Positions 44,225 through 56,262 of a stretch of 64,000 nucleotides of DNA are shown in pieces. The notes below the pieces were generated by a model, which saw nothing but the letters and a program-made list of their open reading frames with translations, was not told the DNA's origin and searched no databases. The translations under genes were made by a program, and so were the position numbers. This stretch comes from Listeria immobilis (lineage in GTDB: Bacteria > Bacillota > Bacilli > Lactobacillales > Listeriaceae), in contig NZ_JAASTZ010000013.1 of NCBI RefSeq assembly GCF_014322765.1, positions 37,694 through 101,693 of the forward strand. The letters run 5' to 3'. Position 1 is the first letter of the stretch; the number at the start of each line of letters is the position of its first letter.

Positions 44225-46606
44225 CTAGCGACGTTTTTTCTTTTTCGGGCTTTCTTTTGCTACACCTTGGTAAAAAGGCTTTTTCTTCTTTTTCTTTTTC
44301 GGTTTTGTATACCATTCGTCTTCTTTACGTTCTGATTTTGGTTTCACGTCTTCTGTGCTACCATTTCTGCGCTTTTTGCGATTGTTTTTTGGATTACTCT
44401 TATAGTTTCTCGTTTTATCAATCGGTTTTTCACGTTGGCGTTTTTGCTTATCGCTCACTGGACCTGGCTTGCCTTCACTGCGAAGCGCAAAATCAATTTC
44501 ACGTGCATCAACATCTACTTTTGTTACTTCTACTTCCACTTCATCACCAATGCGATAAATTTGGCCAGTTCTTTCACCAATCATTGCTAGTTGGTTTTGG
44601 TGGAATTTGAAATAATCACCTTTCATCGCACTAACGTGGACTAAACCTTCAATCGTTGTCGGTAGCTCAATAAATAAGCCGAAATTCGTCACGGAACTAA
44701 TGATACCAATAAAACGTTCCCCAACTTTGTCGACCATGAATTCCGTTTTCTTAAGTTCATCCGTTTCGCGTTCAGCTTCTACTGCACGTCGCTCCATTTT
44801 CGAGCTATGTTCAGCAATCTCAGGAAGCTCCTCAGCACGTTTTTCTAGCGTTTCTGGACGAACATCCCCGTTAATTAAATACTCTCTAATTAGCCTGTGA
44901 ACGATTAAATCCGGGTAACGTCTGATTGGTGATGTGAAATGTGTATAAAAGTCTGTTGATAGACCAAAATGTCCAGCGCTAACTGTATCATACTTCGCTT
45001 GTTGCATAGAACGTAGCATTACAGTTGAAACGACCATTTCTTCCGGTTTACCTTTTACTTCTTCTAACACTTGTTGTAGGGCTGCGGGATGAATATCATT
45101 TGCTGTACCTTTGACAATTAGTCCAAAATTAGTAATAAATTCAAAGAAACGCGCTAATTTATCTTCTTTTGGATCTTCATGAATACGATAAATAAATGGT
45201 ACATCCATCCAGTGGAAATGTTCTGCAACTGTTTCATTCGCTGCAAGCATAAATTCTTCAATCAAATGCTCCCCAGCTGAACGTTCGCGCATCACAACTG
45301 CTTCTGGATGACCTTCTTCATCAACTACTACACGAGCTTCTTTAAAATCAAAATCAATAGCCCCACGTTTTTCACGTTTACCTCGAAGTGTCTCTGCTAA
45401 ATTTTGCATTGCTTCAAGCATTGGAACGATTGGGGCATATTTTTCTCGCAACGCTTCATCTTTTTCAACCAAAATATCATTTACATCTGTATAAGTCATT
45501 CTTTCAGTTGTTTTAATGATGCTTTCAAAGATTTCATGATTGACTACATGACCATCTTGATCAATTTCCATTTCACAACTCATTGTAAAACGGTCTACTT
45601 GCGGATTAAGCGAGCAAATCCCATTGGAAAGCTTGTGTGGTAGCATGGGAATTACTCGGTCTACCAAATACACGCTTGTTCCACGGTCTTGCGCTTCGAT
45701 ATCAAGCGGCGAACCTTCTGTGACATAGTGCGTTACATCCGCAATATGCACGCCAAGTTTCCAGTTACCATTTGGCAATTGGCTTACTGTTACCGCGTCA
45801 TCTAAATCTTTAGCATCTGCCCCATCAATCGTAATAATCATTTGGTCACGTAAATCACGGCGGCTACCAATATCTGATGCATCAACCACATCTGGCGCTT
45901 TGCTTACTTGTTCCATCACTTCTTCCGGAAATCCGATAGAAATACCATGTTTATGGATAATCGATAAAATATCCACCCCAGGATCATTCCTGTGTCCGAT
46001 AATTGATTTTACAACACCTCTAGCTCGATCATGCCCAGTTGCGTATTCAGTTAATTCGACGATGACTTTATGGCCGTCTACTGGTTTTAAGCCATCTTCT
46101 AAATCAATTTCTACTTCTCCAAATAAGCGTTTATCATCAGGCATAACAATTGGCGTACCTGCTAAATCTTCCATATAAGTTCCAACAATTTGCGTGGTTT
46201 TCCGCTCGACGATTTTCTTAATTGTGCCTTCTGCTAAATTATCACTCTTACGTTTCGTGATAGTCGCAAAAACCAAGTCTCCATTCATTGCATCTTTCAC
46301 TTCATTTGGCGGGATAAAGATATCATCTAATTCTTTCTCTTCTGGGAGAACAAAGCCAAAGCCACGTTCATGTGCACGAAATGTCCCTTTTACTAAGTCC
46401 ATTTTTTCAGGTAGTGCATACCGATTCTTCCTTGAGCGGACAATAGTTCCGGAATCTTCCAGTTTTACCAAGGACTTAACCATTAATTTAAAATCATCCG
46501 CATTGTTTAAGGCGATTTCTATTTCTAAATCTTCTAACGCAAATGTCTTATTCGGCGCTGAAGTTAGTAAGTTCATAATTTTTTCTTCCATTTGTTTTTG
46601 TTCCAC
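44225..46606 (-). CDS. rnr: RNase R, 3'-5' exoribonuclease
   Basis: This 793-residue exoribonuclease of the RNB family has N-terminal cold-shock-like RNA-binding domains ([20 protein letters not shown] and [19 protein letters not shown]), the RNB catalytic domain with [17 protein letters not shown] carrying the catalytic aspartates, and a C-terminal S1 domain ([20 protein letters not shown]). It ends in a lysine/arginine-rich tail. RNase R degrades structured RNA and acts with SmpB and tmRNA on non-stop messages. It is 34 bases after the upstream esterase gene. Confidence 0.97.
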   Translation of the reverse strand: MEQKQMEEKIMNLLTSAPNKTFALEDLEIEIALNNADDFKLMVKSLVKLEDSGTIVRSRKNRYALPEKMDLVKGTFRAHERGFGFVLPEEKELDDIFIPPNEVKDAMNGDLVFATITKRKSDNLAEGTIKKIVERKTTQIVGTYMEDLAGTPIVMPDDKRLFGEVEIDLEDGLKPVDGHKVIVELTEYATGHDRARGVVKSIIGHRNDPGVDILSIIHKHGISIGFPEEVMEQVSKAPDVVDASDIGSRRDLRDQMIITIDGADAKDLDDAVTVSQLPNGNWKLGVHIADVTHYVTEGSPLDIEAQDRGTSVYLVDRVIPMLPHKLSNGICSLNPQVDRFTMSCEMEIDQDGHVVNHEIFESIIKTTERMTYTDVNDILVEKDEALREKYAPIVPMLEAMQNLAETLRGKREKRGAIDFDFKEARVVVDEEGHPEAVVMRERSAGEHLIEEFMLAANETVAEHFHWMDVPFIYRIHEDPKEDKLARFFEFITNFGLIVKGTANDIHPAALQQVLEEVKGKPEEMVVSTVMLRSMQQAKYDTVSAGHFGLSTDFYTHFTSPIRRYPDLIVHRLIREYLINGDVRPETLEKRAEELPEIAEHSSKMERRAVEAERETDELKKTEFMVDKVGERFIGIISSVTNFGLFIELPTTIEGLVHVSAMKGDYFKFHQNQLAMIGERTGQIYRIGDEVEVEVTKVDVDAREIDFALRSEGKPGPVSDKQKRQREKPIDKTRNYKSNPKNNRKKRRNGSTEDVKPKSERKEDEWYTKPKKKKKKKPFYQGVAKESPKKKKRR

Positions 46607-46639
46607 TTCTGTCCCTCCTCTCTCTGTTTAAAAAATTGT

Positions 46640-47386
46640 TTATTCTTGCCAGTCTAGACCATTTAAAAAGGTCAAAATTGCTTGATTTACTTCTTTTCGT
46701 TCTTTGTCTAATGTTATTACATGACCAGAATTTTTAAACCAGTGTAATTCTTTTTTTGTTGACTCTACTGTATCATAAATCAACTGTGCTCCGCTTACAT
46801 CAACCATATCATCTTTTTCTCCTTGGACAACCATGATTGGAGCATAAATCATATCCATTTCAGCAGCTACACCATTTATTTCTTCTTTTAATTTGGCGAT
46901 AGTATTCATTGGTGCATCTTTATATGCCAGCATTTCACTATCAATTTGTTCCGGATTTTTACCTTCTAATTTTTTATAATTACGAACATAATCTAAAAAG
47001 CCTTGGATTATTGGAGACGAGCTATCCATTCTTGTTGGAGTACTCATGGCTATAATTCCCTTTAACGGTTTAGAAAAACCTAATTTTAATGAAAAAAGTG
47101 CCCCTAGTGAAAGTCCTGCCACAGCTATTTCTTTATAACCAAGCGATTTTAAGTGGTCATATGCTGTAAGAACATCTTCCCACCATTCTTTTGGGCCTGT
47201 TTGTAATAATAAATCTGGTGATACGCCGTGACCTCTGTATTGAGGTGCATAACATGTGTAATTATTTTCTTGTAAAAACCTACCTAGAATTCTCACATCC
47301 GCTGAGCTTCCTGTAAATCCGTGTAAAAGTAATACTGCCCGAGGACCTTTTTCGAATAAAAATGGTTGTGGTGGTGTTATTTTCAT
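46640..47386 (-). CDS. Carboxylesterase (YvaK/EstA-like)
   Basis: This 248-residue alpha/beta hydrolase belongs to the Est30-type carboxylesterases that accompany secG-rnr-smpB in Bacilli. The oxyanion motif is LLLHGFTGSSADV, the nucleophile elbow is GLSLGALF (serine near residue 92), the acid is in VVQGEKDDMVD and the histidine in WFKNSGHVI. It has no signal peptide. It hydrolyses short acyl esters in relatives. A paralogue lies at 48080-48823. Confidence 0.92.
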   Translation of the reverse strand: MKITPPQPFLFEKGPRAVLLLHGFTGSSADVRILGRFLQENNYTCYAPQYRGHGVSPDLLLQTGPKEWWEDVLTAYDHLKSLGYKEIAVAGLSLGALFSLKLGFSKPLKGIIAMSTPTRMDSSSPIIQGFLDYVRNYKKLEGKNPEQIDSEMLAYKDAPMNTIAKLKEEINGVAAEMDMIYAPIMVVQGEKDDMVDVSGAQLIYDTVESTKKELHWFKNSGHVITLDKERKEVNQAILTFLNGLDWQE

Positions 47387-47533
47387 AGTAACTATCGCTC
47401 CTTGATTCTTTTGGGAGTTTTGTCGTGTTAGTTATTTTTATTAGGTGCGCCTTATGTTGAAATTCTTAGGCGCGAGTTTATTGTTTTTTATTCTCTTGGG
47501 TTTTCTCTATTTGGTGGATACTTCCGTTTTTTG

Positions 47534-47686
47534 GGAAACAACGCTCCACTTTGTTACGCCTTGTATTGGAGTTCTAGGGATTATTTTTATGTTGTATGAG
47601 TTGTCTCTTACTGGTGGGGTGGTTCGTCCACTTTTTTATGGAAACAACGCTTCACTTTGTTACGCCTTGTATTGGAGTTCTAGGGA
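47534..47686. repeat. Diverged tandem duplication with 47-base near-identical units
   Basis: A 47-base segment, GGAAACAACGCTYCACTTTG onward to CTAGGGA, occurs at 47534-47580 and again at 47640-47686 with a single mismatch, period 106. Flanking sequence also aligns weakly, for example TCC-GTTTTTTGG against TCCACTTTTTTATGG. The second copy runs into an inverted repeat (TTGGAGTTCT / AGAACTCCAA). Nothing known explains it. Confidence 0.85.
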
Positions 47687-47713
47687 AGCTTAGTACGCTT
47701 CCTGAGAACTCCA

Positions 47714-47748
47714 ATAAAAAACCACCTAAATTTTCATTCAGGTGGTTA
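47714..47748 (-). terminator. Intrinsic terminator after secG
   Basis: AACCACCT and AGGTGGTT pair with a GAATGAAAATTT loop and are followed by TTTTTTATTGG on the minus strand. It begins nine bases beyond the secG stop. Confidence 0.88.
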
Positions 47749-47756
47749 ACATCTCG

Positions 47757-47990
47757 TTACTGTACAAAGTATGCCAGTGCAATTAGTATTACGAAGAAAA
47801 CAACGGATAGAACGATGGTTGTACGGTGTAAAATAAGTTCTAGTCCTCTTGCTTTTTGCTTACCGAATAATTGCTCAGCTCCACCAGAAATGGCACCGGA
47901 TAAGCCAGCACTTTTACCTGGTTGAAGTATGATAACTGTAATTAACAGTACTGATACGATGATGAGTAAGACCGTTAAAACTGTACTCAT
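47757..47990 (-). CDS. secG: SecG, preprotein translocase subunit
   Basis: This 77-residue protein has two membrane helices (about residues 4-21 and 54-75) joined by the family loop [30 protein letters not shown]. It stabilises the SecYEG channel. Length and motif are standard. In Bacilli secG precedes an esterase, rnr and smpB in an operon, and this order is kept here except for the repeat region and a terminator between. Confidence 0.97.
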   Translation of the reverse strand: MSTVLTVLLIIVSVLLITVIILQPGKSAGLSGAISGGAEQLFGKQKARGLELILHRTTIVLSVVFFVILIALAYFVQ

Positions 47991-48079
47991 TGTTCTTTCC
48001 TCCTAAAACCGCCCAATTTGACTAAGATTAATTTTACCATATTTGTGATTATCCGTAAAGACTTGTTTCGCTACAATCA

Positions 48080-48823
48080 TTAAACAACTTTTTCCTCTAG
48101 CCAAACTAAATCGTCTAGGAAATAAATTAAGTCTTCTTCTAAAATGTCTTTTTCGCAGTCATTAACAATATCATGTCCTGAACCTGCATAGAAACACAAT
48201 TGTTTATCATTTGTGTGAATGTGTTTAAAAATATAGTTAGCATTATCTGCATCGATTTCTTCATCTTGGCAACCTTGACCAATCATGGTTGGTACATGAA
48301 TTTTCTCAATGTCTTTAGCAACATTTTTGTAGAAACTAGCGCGCGCTTCTGTCATTGTATCAATTTCAGGAAGATATTTTTTCAACATATCATCTGCTTC
48401 TTGTTCTACTATTCCTTGCTTCATTAATTGTTTTGTTAAATAGTTTTCAATTGGGATGTAACGCATTTTGCGGTTTACATTCGCACATAGCGGAACAATT
48501 GCTTTTGGTGAGAATGATTCTGCCATTTTAAGCGCAAAAACACCACCCATTGCCACACCGACAATAGCAATTTCATTATATCCGTCTTTTTCAAGTTGAT
48601 GATATCCAGCCACCGCGTCTTCGTACCACATTTCCGGTGTTGTTTTCAAGAAAATAGCGGGTTCATCCCCGTGGCCTCTGAAGTTTGGTGCATGTACTGT
48701 GTATCCATTTTCTGCTAGATTTTCTCCAAGTTCTCTTACGTCTTCTGTAGTCCCTGCAAAGCCATGCAAGAGCAAAACAGCACGATTTCCCGCTTTTAAC
48801 GTAAAGCTACGATCCGCACTCAT
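48080..48823 (-). CDS. Carboxylesterase paralogue
   Basis: This 247-residue alpha/beta hydrolase resembles the esterase at 46640, with LLLHGFAGTTEDVRELGENL, APNFRGHGDEP, an IVGVAMGGVFAL segment at the nucleophile position and FYAGSGHDIV at the histidine. Notably the nucleophile elbow reads GVAMGG rather than GLSLGA, so the usual serine is replaced by alanine, which would abolish ordinary hydrolysis. The acid in QGCQDEEIDAD is present. The altered elbow suggests a lost or changed activity; check the base calls there. Confidence 0.8.
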   Translation of the reverse strand: MSADRSFTLKAGNRAVLLLHGFAGTTEDVRELGENLAENGYTVHAPNFRGHGDEPAIFLKTTPEMWYEDAVAGYHQLEKDGYNEIAIVGVAMGGVFALKMAESFSPKAIVPLCANVNRKMRYIPIENYLTKQLMKQGIVEQEADDMLKKYLPEIDTMTEARASFYKNVAKDIEKIHVPTMIGQGCQDEEIDADNANYIFKHIHTNDKQLCFYAGSGHDIVNDCEKDILEEDLIYFLDDLVWLEEKVV

Positions 48824-49005
48824 TTTTACGCAATCCTCCTAATATCATCACTTTTATAATCCACTCTATTGTAGCCCATATTAAGTAAATAAGCTAACTT
48901 TTTAGTTCTGACCAATAGACCAATATTAACCCTATCTCTTAAAGTTGTCAAATACTTTTTAAAGAAACTTGAAACCCCTTGGTAATAGGTTCTTTTCAGT
49001 ATGTT

Positions 49006-49725
49006 TCAAATGTGAATTTGTGCGCTTGAATTAGAAAAAAAAGTATGAATTAATTGTAACAATTGCTTTGGATTTTGGCGTGGTAAAAAATGCGTGCCAT
49101 TGTTTATAATTTCCATTTTTCCACGCTGAACTGAGTGAATCATTTTCTGCGTATCTTCTGAAGAAATCATATCAAACTCACCAATTATAGCTAAGAGTGG
49201 TGCGCTAATTTTTTCTAAGTCTGCTTCTGACATGTGCGGATGATAAATAGTTAAGGCTAGTTGACGTTTCATTCGATCGAAAAAACGACTAAATGGAGCA
49301 AAAATACTAGCGGCACCATATGCAATCCGACAAAACAAATCAGGTAAAAATCGAATTTGATTGACATGATAATTTGTTCCAATGACTACAGATGCAATTT
49401 GACGGTTAGGTTGCATTTTTCCCATTACTAAAGAAATAATCCCTCCATCGCTATAACCAACTACTTTATATTTATCAATTTTTAAATAATCAAGTAACGA
49501 AAGCATATCTAATGCCATTATTTCAAAATCCAGCGGCGTAGTTCCTGCATCGCTTTTGCCGTGACCGCGGCTATCAACTGCAATTACCATATGATCAAGT
49601 GCTAAATCATCTAGTATATGTTTCATGGCACGATGATTTTGCCCATTCCCATGAATCAAAAGAATTGGTTCACCTTTACCAACGATTTTATAAAACAAGT
49701 TAATTCCATTGATTTCTGCAAACAT
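49006..49725 (-). CDS. Alpha/beta hydrolase
   Basis: This 239-residue hydrolase has the oxyanion motif LIHGNGQNHRAM, the DSRGHGKSD strand, a nucleophile elbow GYSDGGI and the histidine in NNGTHFLPR. It fits the BioH / lipolytic alpha/beta group. It has no signal peptide. The substrate cannot be predicted. It is transcribed alone; the start ATG at 49725 follows AAGGAGAAAT. Confidence 0.88.
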   Translation of the reverse strand: MFAEINGINLFYKIVGKGEPILLIHGNGQNHRAMKHILDDLALDHMVIAVDSRGHGKSDAGTTPLDFEIMALDMLSLLDYLKIDKYKVVGYSDGGIISLVMGKMQPNRQIASVVIGTNYHVNQIRFLPDLFCRIAYGAASIFAPFSRFFDRMKRQLALTIYHPHMSEADLEKISAPLLAIIGEFDMISSEDTQKMIHSVQRGKMEIINNGTHFLPRQNPKQLLQLIHTFFSNSSAQIHI

Positions 49726-49824
49726 AAAGCATTTCTCCTTGTGGAAGCTTTTACTACTCTTATTTTACACCTGATTATACTTGATTTCATATTAAAATGC
49801 ATTGTTTTTATCACGCTTCAATTT

Positions 49825-49862
49825 TAATACGCCTGATTCAACTATTGCTAGAATCAGGCGTA
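49825..49862 (-). terminator. Intrinsic terminator after the 55-residue gene
   Basis: ACGCCTGATTC and GAATCAGGCGT pair perfectly on the minus strand and are followed by ATTAAAATT. It begins five bases after the small ORF's stop. Confidence 0.7.
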
Positions 49863-49866
49863 CTAT

Positions 49867-50034
49867 TTATTTCATAAGTCTTCGGTGAAATTGTTGTTGT
49901 GGCATATCTGCGTTAACGATTTTCTTTGGCACAGAATGCTTTTCCGCTAAGGGGTGGCTTTTTTCATGCACCACAGCGTCTTTGATTTTTGGGGTTTCGA
50001 GCACTTTTGAGGTCTGAGTATTTTTTACTTTCAT
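49867..50034 (-). CDS. Small basic hypothetical protein
   Basis: This 55-residue soluble, lysine/histidine-rich protein reads MKVKNTQTSKVLETPKIKD at the start and ends PQQQFHRRLMK. The ribosome binding site GAGGAGGT is seven bases from the ATG, and a perfect intrinsic terminator follows. It lies between enolase and a hydrolase gene. No family or motif is recognised; basic charge might mean nucleic-acid binding, which is a guess. Confidence 0.65.
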   Translation of the reverse strand: MKVKNTQTSKVLETPKIKDAVVHEKSHPLAEKHSVPKKIVNADMPQQQFHRRLMK

Positions 50035-50083
50035 CAGCATTACCTCCTCTTCAAAACATTACCCCATTAGTTATTTTTAAAAC

Positions 50084-50122
50084 AGAAAAAACACCGCGAA
50101 AATTTTACTTTTCGCGGTGTTT
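50084..50122 (-). terminator. Intrinsic terminator after eno
   Basis: AAACACCGCGAAAA and TTTTCGCGGTGTTT form a strong stem on the minus strand ending in TTTTTTCTG. It closes the glycolytic operon. Confidence 0.9.
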
Positions 50123-50141
50123 AGCGTTTTATTCAATCAAC

Positions 50142-51434
<1,293 letters not shown>

Positions 51435-51557
51435 TTATAATTCTCTCCTTTGTTGGATTCATTTGAATGAAAAAGCGAAACATTCAAAGATCCATCCGTT
51501 TTTAAATTCGTTTTTATTGTAGCTCTGTTTGCAAAAAAACTAAAGCAATAACTAAAA

Positions 51558-53090
51558 TTATTTTTGAATTAAACTTTCCCCTGTCATTTCGGCAGGTTTT
51601 TTAACGCCAAGTAAGTCAAGCATAGTTGGTGCTACGTCAGCCAGACGACCACCTTCACGAAGCGTTACACCTTTTTTCGTCACAATTACTGGAACTGGAA
51701 CGGTAGTGTGCGCTGTATGTGGTTTGCCTTCTGGAGTAGACATTGTTTCAGAGTTACCATGGTCAGCGAAGATAATTGCTGAACCACCTTTTTCTAAAAT
51801 AAGATCTACTACACGACCAAGATTTTCATCTACTGCTTCGATTGCCTTAATAGTTGGCTCAAGCATACCTGAGTGTCCAACCATGTCTGGGTTTGCAAAG
51901 TTTAAGATAATCGCATCGTGTTTGTCGTTTTTAATGTCCTCTACAAGTGCATCTGTAACTTCATATGCACTCATTTCAGGTTGCAAATCGTATGTTTCTA
52001 CTTTTGGCGAATTAATTAGAATCCGGTTTTCACCAGGGAACTCTTCATTTCGTCCACCATTCATAAAGAACGTTACATGCGGATATTTTTCCGTTTCGGC
52101 AATGCGAAGTTGTGAAAGTCCTTCGTTAGAAAGTACTTCACCAATTACATTTTTCATTTCAATTGGCTCAAATGCAACTTCCGCATCAATGCTTGGGTTG
52201 TATAGAGTCATTGTAACGAATTTAATGTTTTTAGGATGATTTGTCCCACGGTCGAAATGATCCCATTCTTTATCAGTGAAAGCATTAGAAAGTTGAATTG
52301 CACGGTCAGGGCGGAAATTGAAGAAAATAACGGCATCATTGTCTTTCACTGTTGCAACAGGTTCGCCATCTTTAGTAATGACAGCTGGAACAACGAATTC
52401 ATCATTTTTGTTATTAGCATAAGAAGCTTTGACAAGTTCGATTGGATCTTCAAATTTTTCACCTTCAGCACTTACAATTGCTTTATATGCTTTTTCAACA
52501 CGTTCCCAGCGTTTATCACGATCCATCGCGTAGAAACGTCCAGAAACAGTTGCAATCGCACCATAGTTTAAATCACTAATTGCTTTTTGCAGTGTTTCTA
52601 AATATTCTAGTGAAGATTGTGGAGCCACGTCACGTCCATCAAGGAATGCATGGATATATACGTTTTTCACGCCTTTATCTTTGGCTGTTTCAAGTAGCGC
52701 AACTAGATGATTAATGTGACTATGCACACCACCATCTGATAGCAAGCCGAAAAGATGTAGGTCCGAATTGTTTTCTTTTGTATGAGTGAAAGCATTGTTT
52801 AAGGCTTTATTCTTTTGAAATTCGCCTTCTTCAATTGCTTTATCAATACGAGTTAAGCTTTGGTAGACAATGCGTCCAGCTCCGATGTTTGTATGCCCAA
52901 CTTCAGAGTTACCCATTTGGCCTTCTGGAAGACCTACGTCAAGACCAGCAGCCTTAAGTTCCCCATGAGGAAAATTAGCTAAGTAACGGTCGAAATTTGG
53001 TTTGTTTGCTTGAGCTACAGCATTACCTACTGTTTCTGCACGTTTACCAAAACCATCGAGGATAATAATTGCTACAGGTGATTTACTCAT
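51558..53090 (-). CDS. gpmI: Cofactor-independent phosphoglycerate mutase
   Basis: This 510-residue manganese-dependent mutase (iPGM) interconverts 3- and 2-phosphoglycerate. The nucleophile serine is in [13 protein letters not shown] near residue 62, and the metal sites are ILDGFGKR at the start, [13 protein letters not shown] and [10 protein letters not shown] near the C terminus. It lies one base after tpiA and 123 bases before eno. Activity is typically manganese- and pH-sensitive in Firmicutes. Confidence 0.97.
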   Translation of the reverse strand: MSKSPVAIIILDGFGKRAETVGNAVAQANKPNFDRYLANFPHGELKAAGLDVGLPEGQMGNSEVGHTNIGAGRIVYQSLTRIDKAIEEGEFQKNKALNNAFTHTKENNSDLHLFGLLSDGGVHSHINHLVALLETAKDKGVKNVYIHAFLDGRDVAPQSSLEYLETLQKAISDLNYGAIATVSGRFYAMDRDKRWERVEKAYKAIVSAEGEKFEDPIELVKASYANNKNDEFVVPAVITKDGEPVATVKDNDAVIFFNFRPDRAIQLSNAFTDKEWDHFDRGTNHPKNIKFVTMTLYNPSIDAEVAFEPIEMKNVIGEVLSNEGLSQLRIAETEKYPHVTFFMNGGRNEEFPGENRILINSPKVETYDLQPEMSAYEVTDALVEDIKNDKHDAIILNFANPDMVGHSGMLEPTIKAIEAVDENLGRVVDLILEKGGSAIIFADHGNSETMSTPEGKPHTAHTTVPVPVIVTKKGVTLREGGRLADVAPTMLDLLGVKKPAEMTGESLIQK

Positions 53091-53091
53091 T

Positions 53092-53892
<801 letters not shown>

Positions 53893-55083
53893 TTATTTGT
53901 CACTAATAGAAGCAACTCCAGGAAGTTCTTTACCTTCAAGATATTCTAGAGAAGCACCACCACCAGTGGAAATATGTGTGAATTTGTCAGCGAAGCCTAA
54001 GTCCATAGCTGCTGCTGCGGAATCCCCACCACCGATAATAGTTGTCGCATCAGTTAAGTTTGCAATAGCTTCACAAACGCCAATTGTACCTTTAGCAAAG
54101 TTGCTAAGTTCGAATACGCCCATTGGACCATTCCATACAACTGTTTTAGCGCCTTGAAGTTCTTTTGTAAATAGGTCGATTGTGGCTTGACCAATGTCTA
54201 GTCCCATTTCATCTGCTGGAATACTATCTGCACTCACAGTATGGAATGGAGCATCGTTACTGAATTCTTTAGATACAACTGCATCTACTGGTAATACTAA
54301 TTTATCGCCAGCTTTTTCAAGTAAGCCTTTAGCAAGCTCAACTTTATCTGCTTCTAAAAGAGATTTACCAATTTCTTGACCTTGAGCTGCCATGAAAGTG
54401 AAAGTCATTCCGCCACCAACAAGTACTTTGTCTGCTTTTGTAAGTAAGTTTTCAATAACACCGATTTTATCAGAGACCTTTGCGCCACCTAGGATTGCTA
54501 CTAGTGGGCGTGCTGGATTATCAACTACACCGCCGATGAATTTAATTTCTTTTTCCATCAAAAATCCGGCCGCTGATTCTAAGTTAGAAGCGATTCCAAC
54601 GTTAGACGCGTGCGCACGGTGAGCAGTACCGAAAGCGTCATTTACGAAAACGTCGCCAAGGTTAGCCCAGTATTTCCCAAGTTCTGGATCGTTTTTGCTT
54701 TCTTTTTTACCGTCGATATCTTCAAAACGTGTATTTTCAAAAAGAAGTACTTCGCCGTCTTTTAACTCATCAATTGCTTTTTCAAGTTCAGGACCGCGAG
54801 TAGTAGGAACGAATTTCACTTCTTTACCAAGTAATTCGCTTAAACGAGCGGCTACTGGACGAAGTGATTTTCCTTCTTTATCTTCTTCTGTTTTTACTTT
54901 TCCAAGGTGAGAAAAAAGAATTGCTTTACCGTTTTGTTCTAAGATGTATTCGATTGTTGGAAGTGCAGCTACAATACGGTTGTCGTTAGTGATTTTACCG
55001 TCTTTCATTGGCACGTTAAAGTCAACACGAACTAAAACTTTTTTGTCTTTTAAATTTAAATCAGTTACAACTTTTTTAGCCAT
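53893..55083 (-). CDS. pgk: Phosphoglycerate kinase
   Basis: This 396-residue enzyme makes ATP from 1,3-bisphosphoglycerate. Landmarks are [40 protein letters not shown], the [13 protein letters not shown] loop and the nucleotide-binding GGGDSAAAA with [21 protein letters not shown]. It lies between gap and tpiA in the glycolytic operon, with a hairpin in the 135-base gap upstream. Confidence 0.98.
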   Translation of the reverse strand: MAKKVVTDLNLKDKKVLVRVDFNVPMKDGKITNDNRIVAALPTIEYILEQNGKAILFSHLGKVKTEEDKEGKSLRPVAARLSELLGKEVKFVPTTRGPELEKAIDELKDGEVLLFENTRFEDIDGKKESKNDPELGKYWANLGDVFVNDAFGTAHRAHASNVGIASNLESAAGFLMEKEIKFIGGVVDNPARPLVAILGGAKVSDKIGVIENLLTKADKVLVGGGMTFTFMAAQGQEIGKSLLEADKVELAKGLLEKAGDKLVLPVDAVVSKEFSNDAPFHTVSADSIPADEMGLDIGQATIDLFTKELQGAKTVVWNGPMGVFELSNFAKGTIGVCEAIANLTDATTIIGGGDSAAAAMDLGFADKFTHISTGGGASLEYLEGKELPGVASISDK

Positions 55084-55136
55084 TTTAGAGTTCCTCCATT
55101 GATTTTAAAGGATTAGGGTTGCCCCCGTTATTTCAG

Positions 55137-55170
55137 AAAATAAGCGGAAACAATAGTGTCTCCGCTTATT
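55137..55170 (-). terminator. Hairpin between gap and pgk
   Basis: AATAAGCGGA and TCCGCTTATT form a perfect 10-base-pair stem, followed by TTCTG. The T tract is short, so it may be a partial terminator or a mRNA stabiliser that lets gap be expressed above the downstream genes. Confidence 0.6.
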
Positions 55171-55218
55171 CTTGTTATTGCTGATGTGACAAGCACGTCA
55201 GTAAAATTAATCTGCTAA

Positions 55219-56229
55219 TTATTTAGCGATTTTTGCAAAATATTCTAAAGTACGTACTAATTGAGCAGTGTAGCTCATTTCGTTATCGTACCAAGCTACA
55301 GTTTTAACTAATTGTTGATCGCCAACTGTAAGAACTTTTGTTTGAGTTTCGTCAAATAATGAACCGAAAGTCATACCTTTGATGTCAGAAGAAACAATTG
55401 CATCATTAGTGTAACCAAATGTTTCTGGATCAGAAGCTGCTTCCATAGCTGCATTTACTTCATCAACAGTAACTTTTTTGTCAAGAACTGTTACTAACTC
55501 AGTAAGGGAACCAGTTGGAACTGGAACACGTTGAGCAGCTCCATCTAATTTACCTTTAAGTGTTGGTAATACTTCACCGATAGCTTTAGCAGCACCAGTA
55601 GTATTAGGGATGATATTTTCTGCAGCAGCACGTGCACGACGGAAGTCACCTTTTGGATGTGGAGCATCTAATGTATTTTGGTCACCAGTGTAAGCGTGAA
55701 TTGTAGTCATTAGACCTTCAACAACACCAAATTTATCTTCTAAAACTTTAGCCATTGGAGCTAAACAGTTAGTAGTACAGCTTGCACCAGAGATAACTGT
55801 TTCAGTTCCGTCTAATGTTTCATGGTTTACATTATAAACGATTGTTTTCATATCGCCAGTTGCTGGAGCGGAGATAACAACTTTTTTAGCGCCAGCTTTA
55901 ATGTGTAATTCAGCTTTGTCTTGCGCTGTGAAGAAACCAGTACATTCAAGAACGATGTCTACTCCTAGGTCTCCCCATGGAAGTTCTTCTGGGTTACGGT
56001 TAGCTAATACTTTAACTTCTTTACCGTTTACTTTGAAGAAACCATCGTGTACTTCTACTTCACCGTCAAAACGGCCTTGAGTTGTATCATATTTTAACAG
56101 GTGAGCTAACATTTTAGCATCTGTTAAGTCATTGATTGCAACAACTTCAATTCCTTCCACATTTTGAATACGACGGAATGCTAGACGTCCGATACGTCCA
56201 AAACCATTAATACCAACTTTAACTGTCAT
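55219..56229 (-). CDS. gap: Glyceraldehyde-3-phosphate dehydrogenase
   Basis: This 336-residue NAD-dependent enzyme has the NAD-binding [15 protein letters not shown] at the start and the active-site cysteine in [13 protein letters not shown] (near residue 152), plus [14 protein letters not shown] and [16 protein letters not shown]. It is the catabolic GapA type. It follows cggR by 33 bases and is repressed through CggR when glycolytic flux is low, as known for Bacillus. Confidence 0.98.
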   Translation of the reverse strand: MTVKVGINGFGRIGRLAFRRIQNVEGIEVVAINDLTDAKMLAHLLKYDTTQGRFDGEVEVHDGFFKVNGKEVKVLANRNPEELPWGDLGVDIVLECTGFFTAQDKAELHIKAGAKKVVISAPATGDMKTIVYNVNHETLDGTETVISGASCTTNCLAPMAKVLEDKFGVVEGLMTTIHAYTGDQNTLDAPHPKGDFRRARAAAENIIPNTTGAAKAIGEVLPTLKGKLDGAAQRVPVPTGSLTELVTVLDKKVTVDEVNAAMEAASDPETFGYTNDAIVSSDIKGMTFGSLFDETQTKVLTVGDQQLVKTVAWYDNEMSYTAQLVRTLEYFAKIAK

Positions 56230-56262
56230 AAGTCAATTTCCTCCTTGAAAATAGTGTTTTTT

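Noticed and set aside
46194..46631. A 145-codon plus-strand ORF opposite the 5' end of rnr
   Set aside because: Antisense shadow of a conserved coding region, rich in serine and phenylalanine, without a start signal.
47445..47693. An 82-codon plus-strand ORF upstream of secG with a hydrophobic N terminus
   Set aside because: It runs through the 47-base direct repeats, has no convincing ribosome binding site and its C-terminal half reads through the second repeat in another frame, so I treat it as accidental.
51706..52239. A 177-codon plus-strand ORF inside the phosphoglycerate mutase gene
   Set aside because: It is fully antisense to a conserved core enzyme, with no ribosome binding site or known motif.
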